64,000 nucleotides of DNA from DATBGO01 sp963840095. GTDB lineage: Bacteria; Actinomycetota; Actinomycetes; Streptosporangiales; Streptosporangiaceae. This document shows, in pieces, positions 32,537 through 41,765 of the stretch; within the stretch, counting starts at the first letter, position 1, and each line of letters begins with the position of its first letter. The stretch is from positions 310,001 through 374,000 of the forward strand of contig CAWIXN010000014.1 in the NCBI GenBank assembly GCA_963840095.1. The letters are read 5' to 3'. A model generated the notes under the pieces. That model had not been told where the DNA came from, searched no databases, and saw nothing but the letters and a program-made list of their open reading frames with translations. The position numbers and the translations under genes were made by a program.

Positions 32537-35500
32537 ATGACGTGTTCCGGACTGATATCTGCGGTTCGCCGCCGGGCTGCCTGGGTATGCGCCGTGGCGC
32601 TTTCAATGGTGATCATTGGCCTGGCCGCAGCTAGCTTCCTTCTGTACAAGCCCGTCATCTTTCCTGCTCACTCGACCGCTCCTGCGCCGGTCCGGGTGAT
32701 GCTGAGCCGGGTACGCACCGGATACCACGCGTTACGAATGTCCGTGACCTCGCATCCGTGGAGCCTCAACGGCATCACAGGTATCCCGGCCCGGGACAGT
32801 GACAGCTGCGTCGGGCTCTCCCGGCAGTGGCGAGACGGTGAGCCGACCGTCTGGATCGCGATCATCGTGGCACGATGCGGGAGCCTGGAGTCTGCCCGGG
32901 AGGTGCAGTGGATCCAGGACGCGGGCTTCCGCAAGAACTTCGGGACGATCCCGGTGCCGCCAGCAGTCCCCGATGCGATCCAGGTGACCGGAAGCCCATT
33001 CGAGGGCTGGCCTGCCGGGCAGTATCAGCTCATTAGCTTCCGGCGCGGCGTTTACTTTGTCGAGGTAGCGGCGTTTCTGGCTTCGGCGCGAACCGGGAGC
33101 GTCGCTACGCTAGTCAGATCAGCGGCGGTCGAGCAATGGCGTCGGGTTTCCGGAGCGCCGGGAACGGGAGCTGAGGCTTTCCCAACCGTAGTAACGGACG
33201 GACTGATCTTTAAGGCGATTACCTTTTTCATCGTCATAATGATCTCGCGGTCATTGGTCGGGGCCATTCGCACTAGACATCGTCGGATTGCCGCTACCGG
33301 AAGCTCCTGGATGGGGCGGGATCCGGGCCTGCGGCCCGCTGACGTGAGTCGGCGGGCGGCGCGGACTGTCGCGCGCGCTAGGTGGGCAGCGGTCCTGTGG
33401 CCGGCCGCTGCGCTGTTCGCCGCTGCAGGCTTTGCCGTGGGCTCGTCTGGTGGTACGCCGATAGGGGTCTTTGTGGTCGCCGCGGCTGTCGTGGTTGTCG
33501 CTGCGGCATTGACCCGATCCGCGAGTGCAGTGCTCCGTCCTGCTCGGCGTCAGGGCGCCGGTCCTGGTGAGGCGTTCTGGTGCCTTGCCGCTCTCGTACT
33601 CTTCACGCTGGGTTTGCTTACCCTGGCAGTGGCGCTGGGCCTGCGCAGTACTTCACTAGCGGTCCGGGATGGACGCATTGATCCCACCATCGTCATGAAC
33701 AGCTCGTTGGGCCGGTGGGTGGCAACAGTGCCGCTGCATCTGGCCGTAGCAGATGGCTTCGCAACCACGGTGCTGATCTGGACAGGTGCCTGGCTGTGTT
33801 CCCGGTGCGCCCGCATGATGAGCGCCGCTGCGGTGAAGAGCCCTGCCCATGGAGGATCCGGCCAGCAGATTATCTACCTGACCGGTTCCGGAACGGAGCG
33901 GCTGACGATCCGTGCGGGCCTGGCTGGTCATCGGTCGTTGGCCGACCAGATTACCTTCCGGCTCTTTGATAGCTTTCATGACCTTGTCGCGCGAGTGCTG
34001 TCGGCGTGGGGCCAGGTCCTGATGGCCGATGCTCTTCCCGCAGACTCGCAGAGCGAGGGCGGCCTGATCGTGATCAATGCAGCGCCGCCTGTCGGGGCGG
34101 AGCCGGCGGAGCCGGAGCTGGCCGATCCGCGGGTGCGTGACCACCTGGATCGGGTGCTCCTCGTCTTTCCGCCGTTGAGCGAGCAGGAGATCTATGCGCG
34201 CTGGGAGGTCTTTAGCGCTCGTAACCTTTCCTGTGCCGCGCTTCCGGCGATCGGCGGTGACACTGGCCGGCTGCTGATCCTGCGGCACAGCCCGCCGGAC
34301 GGCTGGCTGGCCTGGCACGCGTCCAGAAGGTCCGAAGCTGCCTACGCAGTGGCGCTCGCCGCAGCGCTAGACGCTTCAGGTGAATCCGCAGCGAAGCCGC
34401 ACACGGCCACCGTGGCTGTTCCAGCTTCATCGGCGGCCAATCCCCGGCCGACACCACCAGTATTGGTTCCGCAGCCGCGTGCACTGCGCGGCGCACCCGC
34501 TGCGGAACCGGCGACTCCGGCGGATGTATCGGTACGAGCAGCGGCGCTAGCCGAGAACGGCAGCCCCGATGACGACGGCACTAGCATGGGGAGAGACCCC
34601 AGAAGCGGACACCGCAGAACGGCCTGGGCCGTTGCTGTCGGCGCTCTGCTGCTCATCACGGCGAACGTAGTGTCAGTTTGGCTGACGTCGTCCCCGGCGG
34701 GGCCCGCCCGCGCAGCGGTCGGGCAGGAATTGCTCCCGGCCGGGTCTATTGCGGCTGGATTCTCCCTCGCGCAGCCTGCGGGCCCGTCTGTCGTCCGGCT
34801 CGGATCACTGGAACGGCACGGCGCGTCATGCGCCCAGCGCTCGCGGGCTTGGACTGATCCTGCTGGCGGTGTCCGCGTCCAGGTTGAACTCACTGGCTGC
34901 TGGCCGCCGGGGGTAATCAAGATCGCCCAGGATCAGATTGACCGCCGCACGGCCAACGCCGAAGCGGGACATCTCAGCGGAATCCCTTACGCGGCCGAGA
35001 CCGCGGGCACGGTCACGATCGGTTATGCGAGATATCTGTCTCGCAGCCTGATCTTCCGGAGCGGATCCGTGCTGGCCAGCGTAGAGCTACTGACCCGCTC
35101 CGCGCCGACCAGTCCCGACACGAGGCTGCTCACGGAGGTAGCCCGCCAGCAGCTAGCCAGCTTGCCTAGCCCGGCCGGGCCAGGTGTGGCCCGCCTCAAC
35201 ACGGCCTCGATCACTGGCCCGGTAGGTACCAGGTACCTGAAGGGACTCGAAGTCCTGGTCATGGTCCTGGCGCTGGGAAACTGGTTCACGCGCCGCAGGC
35301 TGACGGTCCGAAGTACCGGGCCGTCCCCCCGCTCGACCAGCTCGGTCATGGCTACTGACGTGCTCCCGCGGGCACGCCGCCTCGCCTGGCTCGCCCGCGG
35401 GCGTTTCACGCTCCAGGTCATCGGCATGTACGCGCTTGCCCTCGCCGCCCTCCCGCATGCCTTTCGGCTTGTTCTGGCGGGTAGCGGTATTGCCCTGCTC

Positions 35501-36565
35501 GGCGTGGCCGCCATCGTGCGGCCTCAGGGGGCCGTCCGCCCGCTGGCCAAGCGACTGAGAGCAGGCGCACTGACGGGCCGGCGCCCGATCAGCGCGATCT
35601 CGCTGGTCATAGTCAGCCTTGCGGCAGCTGTCCTGGCCATCTCGATGCCCGTGCTGGGCTACCTCTTCTGGTCACTGCGGCGCAGTGACGTCGTGGTGGC
35701 CTACGGCCGGATCGATCCCGGCTATCTGCGCACCAACCCGGCCAGCCGGGCGATCGGTATGATCCCGCTACCTGTGCTTAGCGCAGACTGTTTCGTGATC
35801 GCCGCGGCCTCGGCCATCGCCGTTCCGGTCAGCTATCTGGCTGCCCGGCGGGTCGCCGCCCTCAGCGCTGACCAGGCGAGCGGCGGTAATAGCGAACGAG
35901 CGATCCTCTACCTGCGGAATTTCGCCGACGACGATATCCGCATGCCCACCAGCCGCCTGTCAAGGAACTCGGTCATCGAGCGAATCGCGGTCTACCGGCT
36001 AGAGCGCTTCGAAGAAGTTCTCGTGCGCCATCTCTCTGGATTTGCGCCGGTCATTGCAGTGAACCCCAGCGGGATCAAGAAGGCACCAATCGGCGCGGCC
36101 AGGGTGACGATGAGCAACGCTGAGTGGCAGGCCAGGATCCGCGATCATGTCGCCAAATCGCCGCTAATCGTGGTCGGCGCGGCTCCGCAGCGGCATACCG
36201 ACGGTCTGGGCTGGGAACTCAGCGAAATCGAGAGGTCAGGGGCATTGCCCAAGACGCTGCTGGTCTTGCCGCCGCTGCCGGTATCGGCGCTGCGCGCACG
36301 ATGGGAGATCTTCAGCAGCATGGCTGCCTCGTACCGGATGCCAACTGAACTGTCCTGGTCGGCCGACCATCACCTGGTCTTGGCTGACGCCGGGAACGGC
36401 AGCTGGCGTACCTGGCACTCGCGTCGGCGAACCGAGTGGAACTATGTTGTCGCGCTGCGGGAGGCGGCACAGACAATCCTTGATCCGCAGAAACGCCCCG
36501 CCAGACGGCGGGCGCCATTCATGACCAGGGCGTCGCGCGAGTCTCGTCCGGCGCAAGGGCAATGA
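32537..36565 (+). CDS. Large internally duplicated membrane protein with two cytosolic TIR/SLOG-like domains
   Basis: 1342 residues from ATG 32537. The protein is two homologous halves. Each has an N-terminal span, an outer domain of about 170 residues, four to five further spans with the shared landmark GRIDP, then a cytosolic domain. In half 2 that domain is complete: ILYLRNFADDD, RLERFEEVLVRHL, APIGAARVTMSNAEW, SPLIVVGAAPQ, DGLGWELSEIE, LLVLPPL and ARWEIFSS. In half 1 it is reduced (IIYLTGSGTER, LLVFPPLSEQEIYARWEVFS) and lacks the GAAR and GWELSEIE regions. The complete domain resembles a Rossmann-like TIR/SLOG nucleotide-binding or nucleotide-cleaving module; this assignment is inference from pattern only. 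No partner gene is adjacent. Confidence 0.75.
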   Translation: MTCSGLISAVRRRAAWVCAVALSMVIIGLAAASFLLYKPVIFPAHSTAPAPVRVMLSRVRTGYHALRMSVTSHPWSLNGITGIPARDSDSCVGLSRQWRDGEPTVWIAIIVARCGSLESAREVQWIQDAGFRKNFGTIPVPPAVPDAIQVTGSPFEGWPAGQYQLISFRRGVYFVEVAAFLASARTGSVATLVRSAAVEQWRRVSGAPGTGAEAFPTVVTDGLIFKAITFFIVIMISRSLVGAIRTRHRRIAATGSSWMGRDPGLRPADVSRRAARTVARARWAAVLWPAAALFAAAGFAVGSSGGTPIGVFVVAAAVVVVAAALTRSASAVLRPARRQGAGPGEAFWCLAALVLFTLGLLTLAVALGLRSTSLAVRDGRIDPTIVMNSSLGRWVATVPLHLAVADGFATTVLIWTGAWLCSRCARMMSAAAVKSPAHGGSGQQIIYLTGSGTERLTIRAGLAGHRSLADQITFRLFDSFHDLVARVLSAWGQVLMADALPADSQSEGGLIVINAAPPVGAEPAEPELADPRVRDHLDRVLLVFPPLSEQEIYARWEVFSARNLSCAALPAIGGDTGRLLILRHSPPDGWLAWHASRRSEAAYAVALAAALDASGESAAKPHTATVAVPASSAANPRPTPPVLVPQPRALRGAPAAEPATPADVSVRAAALAENGSPDDDGTSMGRDPRSGHRRTAWAVAVGALLLITANVVSVWLTSSPAGPARAAVGQELLPAGSIAAGFSLAQPAGPSVVRLGSLERHGASCAQRSRAWTDPAGGVRVQVELTGCWPPGVIKIAQDQIDRRTANAEAGHLSGIPYAAETAGTVTIGYARYLSRSLIFRSGSVLASVELLTRSAPTSPDTRLLTEVARQQLASLPSPAGPGVARLNTASITGPVGTRYLKGLEVLVMVLALGNWFTRRRLTVRSTGPSPRSTSSVMATDVLPRARRLAWLARGRFTLQVIGMYALALAALPHAFRLVLAGSGIALLGVAAIVRPQGAVRPLAKRLRAGALTGRRPISAISLVIVSLAAAVLAISMPVLGYLFWSLRRSDVVVAYGRIDPGYLRTNPASRAIGMIPLPVLSADCFVIAAASAIAVPVSYLAARRVAALSADQASGGNSERAILYLRNFADDDIRMPTSRLSRNSVIERIAVYRLERFEEVLVRHLSGFAPVIAVNPSGIKKAPIGAARVTMSNAEWQARIRDHVAKSPLIVVGAAPQRHTDGLGWELSEIERSGALPKTLLVLPPLPVSALRARWEIFSSMAASYRMPTELSWSADHHLVLADAGNGSWRTWHSRRRTEWNYVVALREAAQTILDPQKRPARRRAPFMTRASRESRPAQGQ

Positions 36566-36592
36566 CCGATGCCGCAAGACCTTCATGATGGA

Positions 36593-37618
36593 TCAGACGG
36601 AAACCGCCCCGCGCAGCTGGGCGGCCGCCTCGGTCATCGAGATCAGCTTGCGGAACGCGGCGTCGCGCGGAAGGTACTTCATCCCGCAGTCAGGTGCGAG
36701 CACCAGGCGGTCAGCCGGGACGTACTCCAGCGCCCGCTGCGCCCGCGCGGCCACCTGACCAGGCGGCTCCACAGCGTGATCGTTCAGGTCGAGGACGCCC
36801 AGGATGATCGTCTTGCCGTCCAGCGTCGCGAGCACCGAGCAGTCGAGGCCGGACTGTGCCGTCTCGATCGAGATCTGGTCCGCCCGGCTCGCGGCCAGCT
36901 CGGGCAGGAACGAATAACCCTCGGGCCGACCTGGGATGATCGCGGCATACCCGAAGCACAGATGAACGGCGGTGGTTCCCTGGGCGCCCTCCAGGGCCCG
37001 GTCCAGGACCTGCACGCCGAACTCTCGGGCCTGCTCGGGTCGGGCCTGCAGGTAGGGCTCATCGAGCTGCACGATGTCGGCCCCGGCCGCGAACAGGTCC
37101 TTGACCTCGTCGTTGACGGCCTCGGCGTAGCCGAAGGCGGCCGCCTCCAGGGTCGGGTAATGATCGTTCTGCGCTTGCTGGGCCATGGTAAACGGCCCCG
37201 GCACGGTAGCCTTCACCAGCCTGGCGGTGTGGGCGCGCAGGAACTCCACGCTGTCCACCCCGACCGGATGGCGCCGGCGGATCGGCCCGACGATGCGCGG
37301 CACCGGAGTCGGATCCCCGCTGCGGTCGATCGCGGTGCCCGGGTTATCGATGTCGACCCCGGCCAGTGCGGTCGCGAAGGCGTTTGAGTAGCTTTCGCGG
37401 CTTATCTCACCATCGGTGATGATGTCCAGGCCGGCATCTTCCTGGGCCCTGATGGCCAGCAGCGTGGCGTCCCGCTGGGCCTGCTCCAGGTAAGCAGGGT
37501 CTACCCGCCACAGGTCACGGGCCCGCACCCGTGGCGGTAGCCGCTGGGCGAGGCGCTCTCTGTCGATCAGCCAGTCCGGCTGCGGGTAGCTGCCGACGAG
37601 CGAGGTGGGGAAGAGCAT
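36593..37618 (-). CDS. MetE-core (cobalamin-independent methionine synthase) family methyltransferase
   Basis: 341 residues, equal to only the C-terminal catalytic half of full MetE. It opens LFPTSLVGSYPQPDWLIDRE and carries the zinc ligands in AVHLCFGYAA (His, Cys), SIETAQ (Glu) and LAPDCGMK (Cys). Single-domain members include core-MetE methionine synthases that use methyl-corrinoids or folate, and unrelated thiol transferases. The presence of a corrinoid methyl pathway 17 kb away makes a methyl transfer to a thiol plausible, but no direct link is seen. Confidence 0.88.
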   Translation of the reverse strand: MLFPTSLVGSYPQPDWLIDRERLAQRLPPRVRARDLWRVDPAYLEQAQRDATLLAIRAQEDAGLDIITDGEISRESYSNAFATALAGVDIDNPGTAIDRSGDPTPVPRIVGPIRRRHPVGVDSVEFLRAHTARLVKATVPGPFTMAQQAQNDHYPTLEAAAFGYAEAVNDEVKDLFAAGADIVQLDEPYLQARPEQAREFGVQVLDRALEGAQGTTAVHLCFGYAAIIPGRPEGYSFLPELAASRADQISIETAQSGLDCSVLATLDGKTIILGVLDLNDHAVEPPGQVAARAQRALEYVPADRLVLAPDCGMKYLPRDAAFRKLISMTEAAAQLRGAVSV

Positions 37619-37639
37619 CTCCGGCCTCCTGATCTGCGG

Positions 37640-38038
37640 TTACCCGCCTGGTGACGGTCCCGCCGCGGGCGCCGGGGCCAGCCCGGCCAGCTTGCATTGC
37701 GGCCGGGTGAGCATCGAGAGCGGGTCGCTATGAGCGAATGCGGCCCGGCACAGGGCCTCCGCGCCTGCACCGCACTCGTGGATGAGCGCGCCCCCGGTGG
37801 AGCTCGCGGCGGTAACGGTGACGCAGCCGTCGTGCGATTGGCCGTAGCCGCCCGGATGGACGACCGCCCAGATCCCGACGCCGCCGAGACCGGCCAGGAT
37901 GACGGCCCCGACCGCCGCTAGTACCCGCTTGTCGCGGCGGGTGAGCGGCTCGGCGGGCGGCTGCTGCGTTTTCCGGTACATTACCGTCGGATTGTAAGCG
38001 GCCGGCGGCGCGCCGTCGCCATCGGCGGCCGGAGTCAC
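37640..38038 (-). CDS. Small single-span membrane protein
   Basis: 132 residues. A cytosolic proline-rich start, then basic PLTRRDKRVLAAVG, one membrane span (about 38-62) and an outer part of about 65 residues with four cysteines (DGCVTVTAASS, IHECGAGAEALCRAAF, RPQCKLAG), likely two disulfides. Not recognised. It lies 21 bases upstream of the MetE-like gene on the same strand and could share its transcript. Confidence 0.7.
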   Translation of the reverse strand: MTPAADGDGAPPAAYNPTVMYRKTQQPPAEPLTRRDKRVLAAVGAVILAGLGGVGIWAVVHPGGYGQSHDGCVTVTAASSTGGALIHECGAGAEALCRAAFAHSDPLSMLTRPQCKLAGLAPAPAAGPSPGG

Positions 38039-38138
38039 CGGCCGGCCACCCGGCCGTCTTCCGGGCTGAGCACCCGCCGGACAGGTCCATCAGCGCAGCG
38101 TTGCGGCCCGGATTAGCAGCAGAAACCAGGCCAGCTGA

Positions 38139-39398
38139 TCAGGCGCCCCGGTCCGGGGCGCCCACGATCTCGGTGCTGACCCGCCTGCTCAGCACGCTCA
38201 GCGGACCAAGGCCGGACAGCGCCGAGGTCAGCCGTCCGGCCAGCGATGGACTGGCCGATGTCGATTCGACCGCCCCGACCGCCGCCGCCCCGGCGACCGC
38301 GGCCGGGACGACATCGCCGAGATCGCTGATCACCATGGCCCTGGCCCCCCTGCTCCGGGCCAGAGCGCAGAGCTGTCTGGTGTCAGGGGAGTCCGGGGCG
38401 CCGAGTACGAAGATGACGTCGCAGTCCGCGGCCATGGCGCGGATCGTCTCCGCCCGGTCGGACGCGGCGTAGCAGAAACTATCCGGATGCGGGCTGCGCA
38501 GCGCCGGGAACCGCGAGCCAAGGGCGGCGGTCACCGCCACCGAGTCTGGCACGGGGATGCCCGGCTGCAGCAGGTAGGAGACCCGCCTGGAGTCGGCGAC
38601 CCGCAGGCCAGAGGTAGCCGCGGGGCTGCTCACCACCGACACCCGGCCCGGCGCGGCCCCGGCGATCCCGGCGACGACCGGATGCCCGGGCTGGCCGATC
38701 AGCACCACGTCGTCGCCCCGGGCCGCCAGCTTGGCCGCCTCGGCGTGCGTGCGCGTGACCAGCGGGCACGTGGCATCGATGACCTCCAGCCCGCGCGCCT
38801 GCGCTGCGGCCCTCACCTCCGCGGTGACGCCGTGAGCCGGGAAGAAAACGGTGCCGCCGTCGGGCACCTCGTCCAGCGAGCTGACGAAGACGGCCCCGCC
38901 CGACGCCAGCTCAGCGACCGACTCCGGGCTGCCGGCCAGCTGACCGTAGAAGTGCACCGTGCGCCGACCCGGCACCGCGCGGCGGGCCATCGCCAGCGCC
39001 TGCTGTGCGCCGTCACACCATGGGCTCGGAGCGGCGACCAGCCGCCTGGTCGCGAAGACCGCCGACCATTCGGCCACCGCGGATCTGGCCGCCGCGGCCG
39101 CTACCCGGTCGGCGGCCGCCGATGCCGCCCCGACGGCGGCCATCGTGCCGTCACGTTGCTGGCAGGTCGCTACGAACAAGACCGCGCTTCCGTCGTGATG
39201 GACGGGATCGTCGTAGTGCGGTACCGCCGCGTACCTGACCTGGCCGCCTTTGCGTTTCAGGAGCGCACCGACCAGCGGCGCCGCCGGGCTCGGCAGCCCG
39301 CCGTGCCCTTGGTCCCCGATTTCTGTCGCCACCAGGACCTCGCCCGGTTCAACGCCAGCGCCGGACGCGGGGAACTCGCGCACCGCTGATCGGTTCAT
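38139..39398 (-). CDS. IspH/LytB-like iron-sulfur protein with N-terminal extension
   Basis: 419 residues from ATG 39398 (39470 also in frame). The C-terminal 300 residues match 4-hydroxy-3-methylbutenyl diphosphate reductase. The three cluster cysteines appear in SPWCDGAQQALAMA, IDATCPLVTRTHAEA and DSFCYAASDRAETIR. However, several IspH hallmarks are changed: the first motif lacks GFCAGV, the HxGHxE motif is IGQPGHPV, and the SxNS motif reads GAPDSPDTRQL. The 110-residue N-terminal part (EVLVATEIGDQGHGGLPSP) is not in E. coli IspH. A paralogue with altered substrate is more likely than the housekeeping enzyme. Confidence 0.82.
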   Translation of the reverse strand: MNRSAVREFPASGAGVEPGEVLVATEIGDQGHGGLPSPAAPLVGALLKRKGGQVRYAAVPHYDDPVHHDGSAVLFVATCQQRDGTMAAVGAASAAADRVAAAAARSAVAEWSAVFATRRLVAAPSPWCDGAQQALAMARRAVPGRRTVHFYGQLAGSPESVAELASGGAVFVSSLDEVPDGGTVFFPAHGVTAEVRAAAQARGLEVIDATCPLVTRTHAEAAKLAARGDDVVLIGQPGHPVVAGIAGAAPGRVSVVSSPAATSGLRVADSRRVSYLLQPGIPVPDSVAVTAALGSRFPALRSPHPDSFCYAASDRAETIRAMAADCDVIFVLGAPDSPDTRQLCALARSRGARAMVISDLGDVVPAAVAGAAAVGAVESTSASPSLAGRLTSALSGLGPLSVLSRRVSTEIVGAPDRGA

Positions 39399-39652
39399 TG
39401 CCGCCCATTCCGGGGGCCGAGGCCCCATACGTGGCCCGGCCGCGGTGCCGTCCCCCAGCGACCGGAGCACCGCGATGCCGGTGGCCGGACTATTCCCTGG
39501 CCTGCTTCCCGATTTGCCCTCAGGACCCCCAAGATTGCGTGTGATCGGGTTGAGCTGAACGGAATCAGCCGAGATATGGACAGGTTTCCGTCCTTGAGCC
39601 TGAAAGGTCAGGCCCGAAACGCCAGCACCGTCAGCACGGCCAGGAGGCGCGC

Positions 39653-40339
39653 ATGTCCGGTACCGATGAGCTACTCCAGAACAACCAGCGCTACGCGGAG
39701 TCGTTTCAGGGTAACTTGCCGTTGCGGCCCGCGCGCGGTGTTGCGGTCATTGCCTGTATGGACGCCAGGCTCAATGTGTACGCCATTCTTGGCCTGGCCG
39801 AAGGCGACGCGCATGTGATCCGCAACGCGGGAGGTGCCATTACCGATGACGAGATCCGCTCCCTGGCCATCAGCCAGCGGCTGCTCGGCACCCGGGAGAT
39901 CATCCTTATCCACCACACCGACTGCGGGATGCTCACCTTTACCGATGACGACTTCAAGGCCGCCATCGAGGCGGACACCGGCATCAGGCCGCCGTGGGCG
40001 GCCGAGGCCTTCTGCGATCTCGACACCGACGTCCGCCAGTCGATCGCGCGCATCAAGGCCAGCCCGTTCGTGCCGCACACCGACGCGGTACGCGGCTTCG
40101 TCTTCGATGTGCAGACCGGCAGGCTCCGCGAGGTGAGCTTAGGCCCGAACCCAGGCGTGGCGCTCCGCCAGGTGAGCCAGGTCAGAATTCAGGCGTGTCG
40201 CCCGGGCCCTGCTGCTCGGCGAGGAACCGCTCGAACTGCGCGCCGAGTTCTTCCGCGGTGGGCATTTCTTCCGGCTCGCCGCCGAGTGAGTTGGCCTGCC
40301 CCTCGGCGAACGCGTCGTACTGCTGCTCCAGGGCCTTGA
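39653..40339 (+). CDS. Beta-class carbonic anhydrase with aberrant C-terminal extension
   Basis: 228 residues from ATG 39653, with AGGAGG 5 bases upstream. Zinc ligands are in ACMDARL (Cys, Asp-Arg dyad) and HHTDCG (His, Cys). The family of this type ends near residue 163, here at RGFVFDVQTGRLREV; beyond this, 65 residues of arginine/proline-rich sequence run over the convergent PAC2 gene by 158 bases. A stop in the neighbouring frame directly after residue 163 suggests the natural stop was lost by a small indel or a sequence error. The enzyme would interconvert CO2 and bicarbonate. Confidence 0.85.
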   Translation: MSGTDELLQNNQRYAESFQGNLPLRPARGVAVIACMDARLNVYAILGLAEGDAHVIRNAGGAITDDEIRSLAISQRLLGTREIILIHHTDCGMLTFTDDDFKAAIEADTGIRPPWAAEAFCDLDTDVRQSIARIKASPFVPHTDAVRGFVFDVQTGRLREVSLGPNPGVALRQVSQVRIQACRPGPAARRGTARTARRVLPRWAFLPARRRVSWPAPRRTRRTAAPGP

Positions 40340-41099
40340 CGACCTCGGAGACCTCCTCCGAGCCTTCGACCTGCCTGCTGATCTCCAGATCGGTGCGGCG
40401 GGCCGCCTCGCGCAGCGCATCGGACGGCAGGGCCAGCCCGGTTGCCGCCTGCACGGATTCCAGCAAGGTCACCGCGGCCGCCGGGTAAGCCGCCTGAGCG
40501 AGATAGTGCGGCACGTGCACGGCGAACCCGATCGCAGCGCGGCCCTCCTCGCCGAGCCGCAGCTCGAGCAGCCCCGCGGCGCTGCCTGGCACCTGCAGCC
40601 GGTCCACGAACGGCCGGTAGCCCTCGACCAGCCCGGCACTGGTGGCGTGCGCCGTCACGCCAGGCGGCCTGGTATGCGGGATGCCCATGGGAATGCCGTG
40701 GAACCCGACCGAGAGCCGGACGCCGAGTTCGGTGGATAGGATCCGCACCGCGCTGGTGAAGGCATCCCACTGATGGTCAGGCTCCGGGCCGTTCAGGAGC
40801 AGAAACGGGGTTCCCTGCGAGTCATGAAGCAGGGAGATGGTGAGCGACGGCGTTTCATACTGCTCCCAGTGATCCTTGGCGAAGATCATCGCAGGGCGGC
40901 GCGAGCGGTAGTCGATCAGCGAGTCGACATCGAACCTGGCGATCTCCCGGTGCTCGAGAGTAGCGAGCAGGTGCGCGGCGAGCAGCCGCCCCGCCGCGCC
41001 CGCGTCGATGAAGCCGTCGAAGTAATAAAGCAGCACAACATCATCAAGCTCGGGCACGTCGGGGTCGACCGTAAAGAGGTCTGTCGGGTCATGCGGCAC
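40182..41099 (-). CDS. PAC2 (proteasome assembly chaperone-like) family protein
   Basis: 305 residues from a GTG at 41099 with GAGGAGG 7 bases upstream. The PAC2 pattern is clear: VVLLYYFDGFIDAGAAGRLL, RFDVDSLIDYRSRRP, HDSQGTPFLLLNGPEPDHQW, GFHGIPMGIPHTRP, VPGSAAGLLELRLGEEG and VPHYLAQAAYPAAAVTLLES. Actinobacterial members occur widely; a proteasome link is plausible since Actinobacteria have proteasomes. The acidic C-terminal 70 residues are probably flexible. The 3' end overlaps the carbonic anhydrase read-through. Confidence 0.92.
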   Translation of the reverse strand: MPHDPTDLFTVDPDVPELDDVVLLYYFDGFIDAGAAGRLLAAHLLATLEHREIARFDVDSLIDYRSRRPAMIFAKDHWEQYETPSLTISLLHDSQGTPFLLLNGPEPDHQWDAFTSAVRILSTELGVRLSVGFHGIPMGIPHTRPPGVTAHATSAGLVEGYRPFVDRLQVPGSAAGLLELRLGEEGRAAIGFAVHVPHYLAQAAYPAAAVTLLESVQAATGLALPSDALREAARRTDLEISRQVEGSEEVSEVVKALEQQYDAFAEGQANSLGGEPEEMPTAEELGAQFERFLAEQQGPGDTPEF

Positions 41100-41397
41100 T
41101 GCACGGCCTCCTCGGGCGTCGTCCCTTACAAGTCTTACCAACTTCTGGTAGCTGATCGGCCATCTGGGCCGTAAAACGCGGCAGCGGCTACGGCCACCGG
41201 GCCCGGAGGCGGCCCATGTTGCGGGGATAAGACGGACATCCACAGGATCTTCACATCTCTTGCGTCCTGGTTTCATCCCCCGCTGGTGGTGTGATCCCGT
41301 TGCGCTGGTTTGGGGGCTAACCGGGGGCACGGTGTTTCCCCGCAGCGTCGCACCTGACCTGGCGATGGGCGCCGGGCACGAGCATGTGGGGACAGGT

Positions 41398-41658
41398 ATG
41401 ACGGGGGAAATCGCAGTTACGCTGCCGACTCAGCAGATCGCTTCGGCGCGCCGGGCGGTCGCCGAGGGTCGGGCGGCCTCGCTGTCGGCCTACATCTCGC
41501 AAGCGATGGATCGCTGGGATGCGGACGAGGAACTCGCGAGCAAGCTCGCGAAGGCGCATGCCGGTCGCGGCCGGCCCAGCAGCGCAGACCGGGAGTGGGC
41601 GCGGCGCGCGCTCGGTCTTGACGGAGCGCAGGAAGCGCCCTGGAGCCTGACCGGCTGA
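41398..41658 (+). CDS. Ribbon-helix-helix antitoxin-like protein, apparently orphan
   Basis: 86 residues from ATG 41398 with GGGGACAGG just upstream. EIAVTLPTQQIASARRAVAE and RAASLSAYISQAMDRWD form the short strand plus two helices of an Arc/ParD-type antitoxin, and the C-terminal part (EELASKLAKAHAGRGRP) would wrap a toxin. No PIN, MazF or RelE-type toxin gene follows or precedes; the next 400 bases are repetitive. It may be a lone regulator or a system that has lost its toxin. Confidence 0.7.
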   Translation: MTGEIAVTLPTQQIASARRAVAEGRAASLSAYISQAMDRWDADEELASKLAKAHAGRGRPSSADREWARRALGLDGAQEAPWSLTG

Positions 41659-41680
41659 GCTGTCAGCCTGGCCGTCGCCT

Positions 41681-41765
41681 GAGCCGTCAATCGAACCGTC
41701 TGCCGAGCCGTCAATCGAACCGTCTGCCGAGCCGTCACCCGGACCGTCACCCGGACTGTCACCTG
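41681..41765. repeat. 24-bp direct repeat with degenerate followers
   Basis: GAGCCGTCAATCGAACCGTC plus TGCC occurs twice in tandem (41681-41704, 41705-41728), followed by GCCGTCACCCGGAC variants. The repeats directly follow the antitoxin-like gene. Confidence 0.8.
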
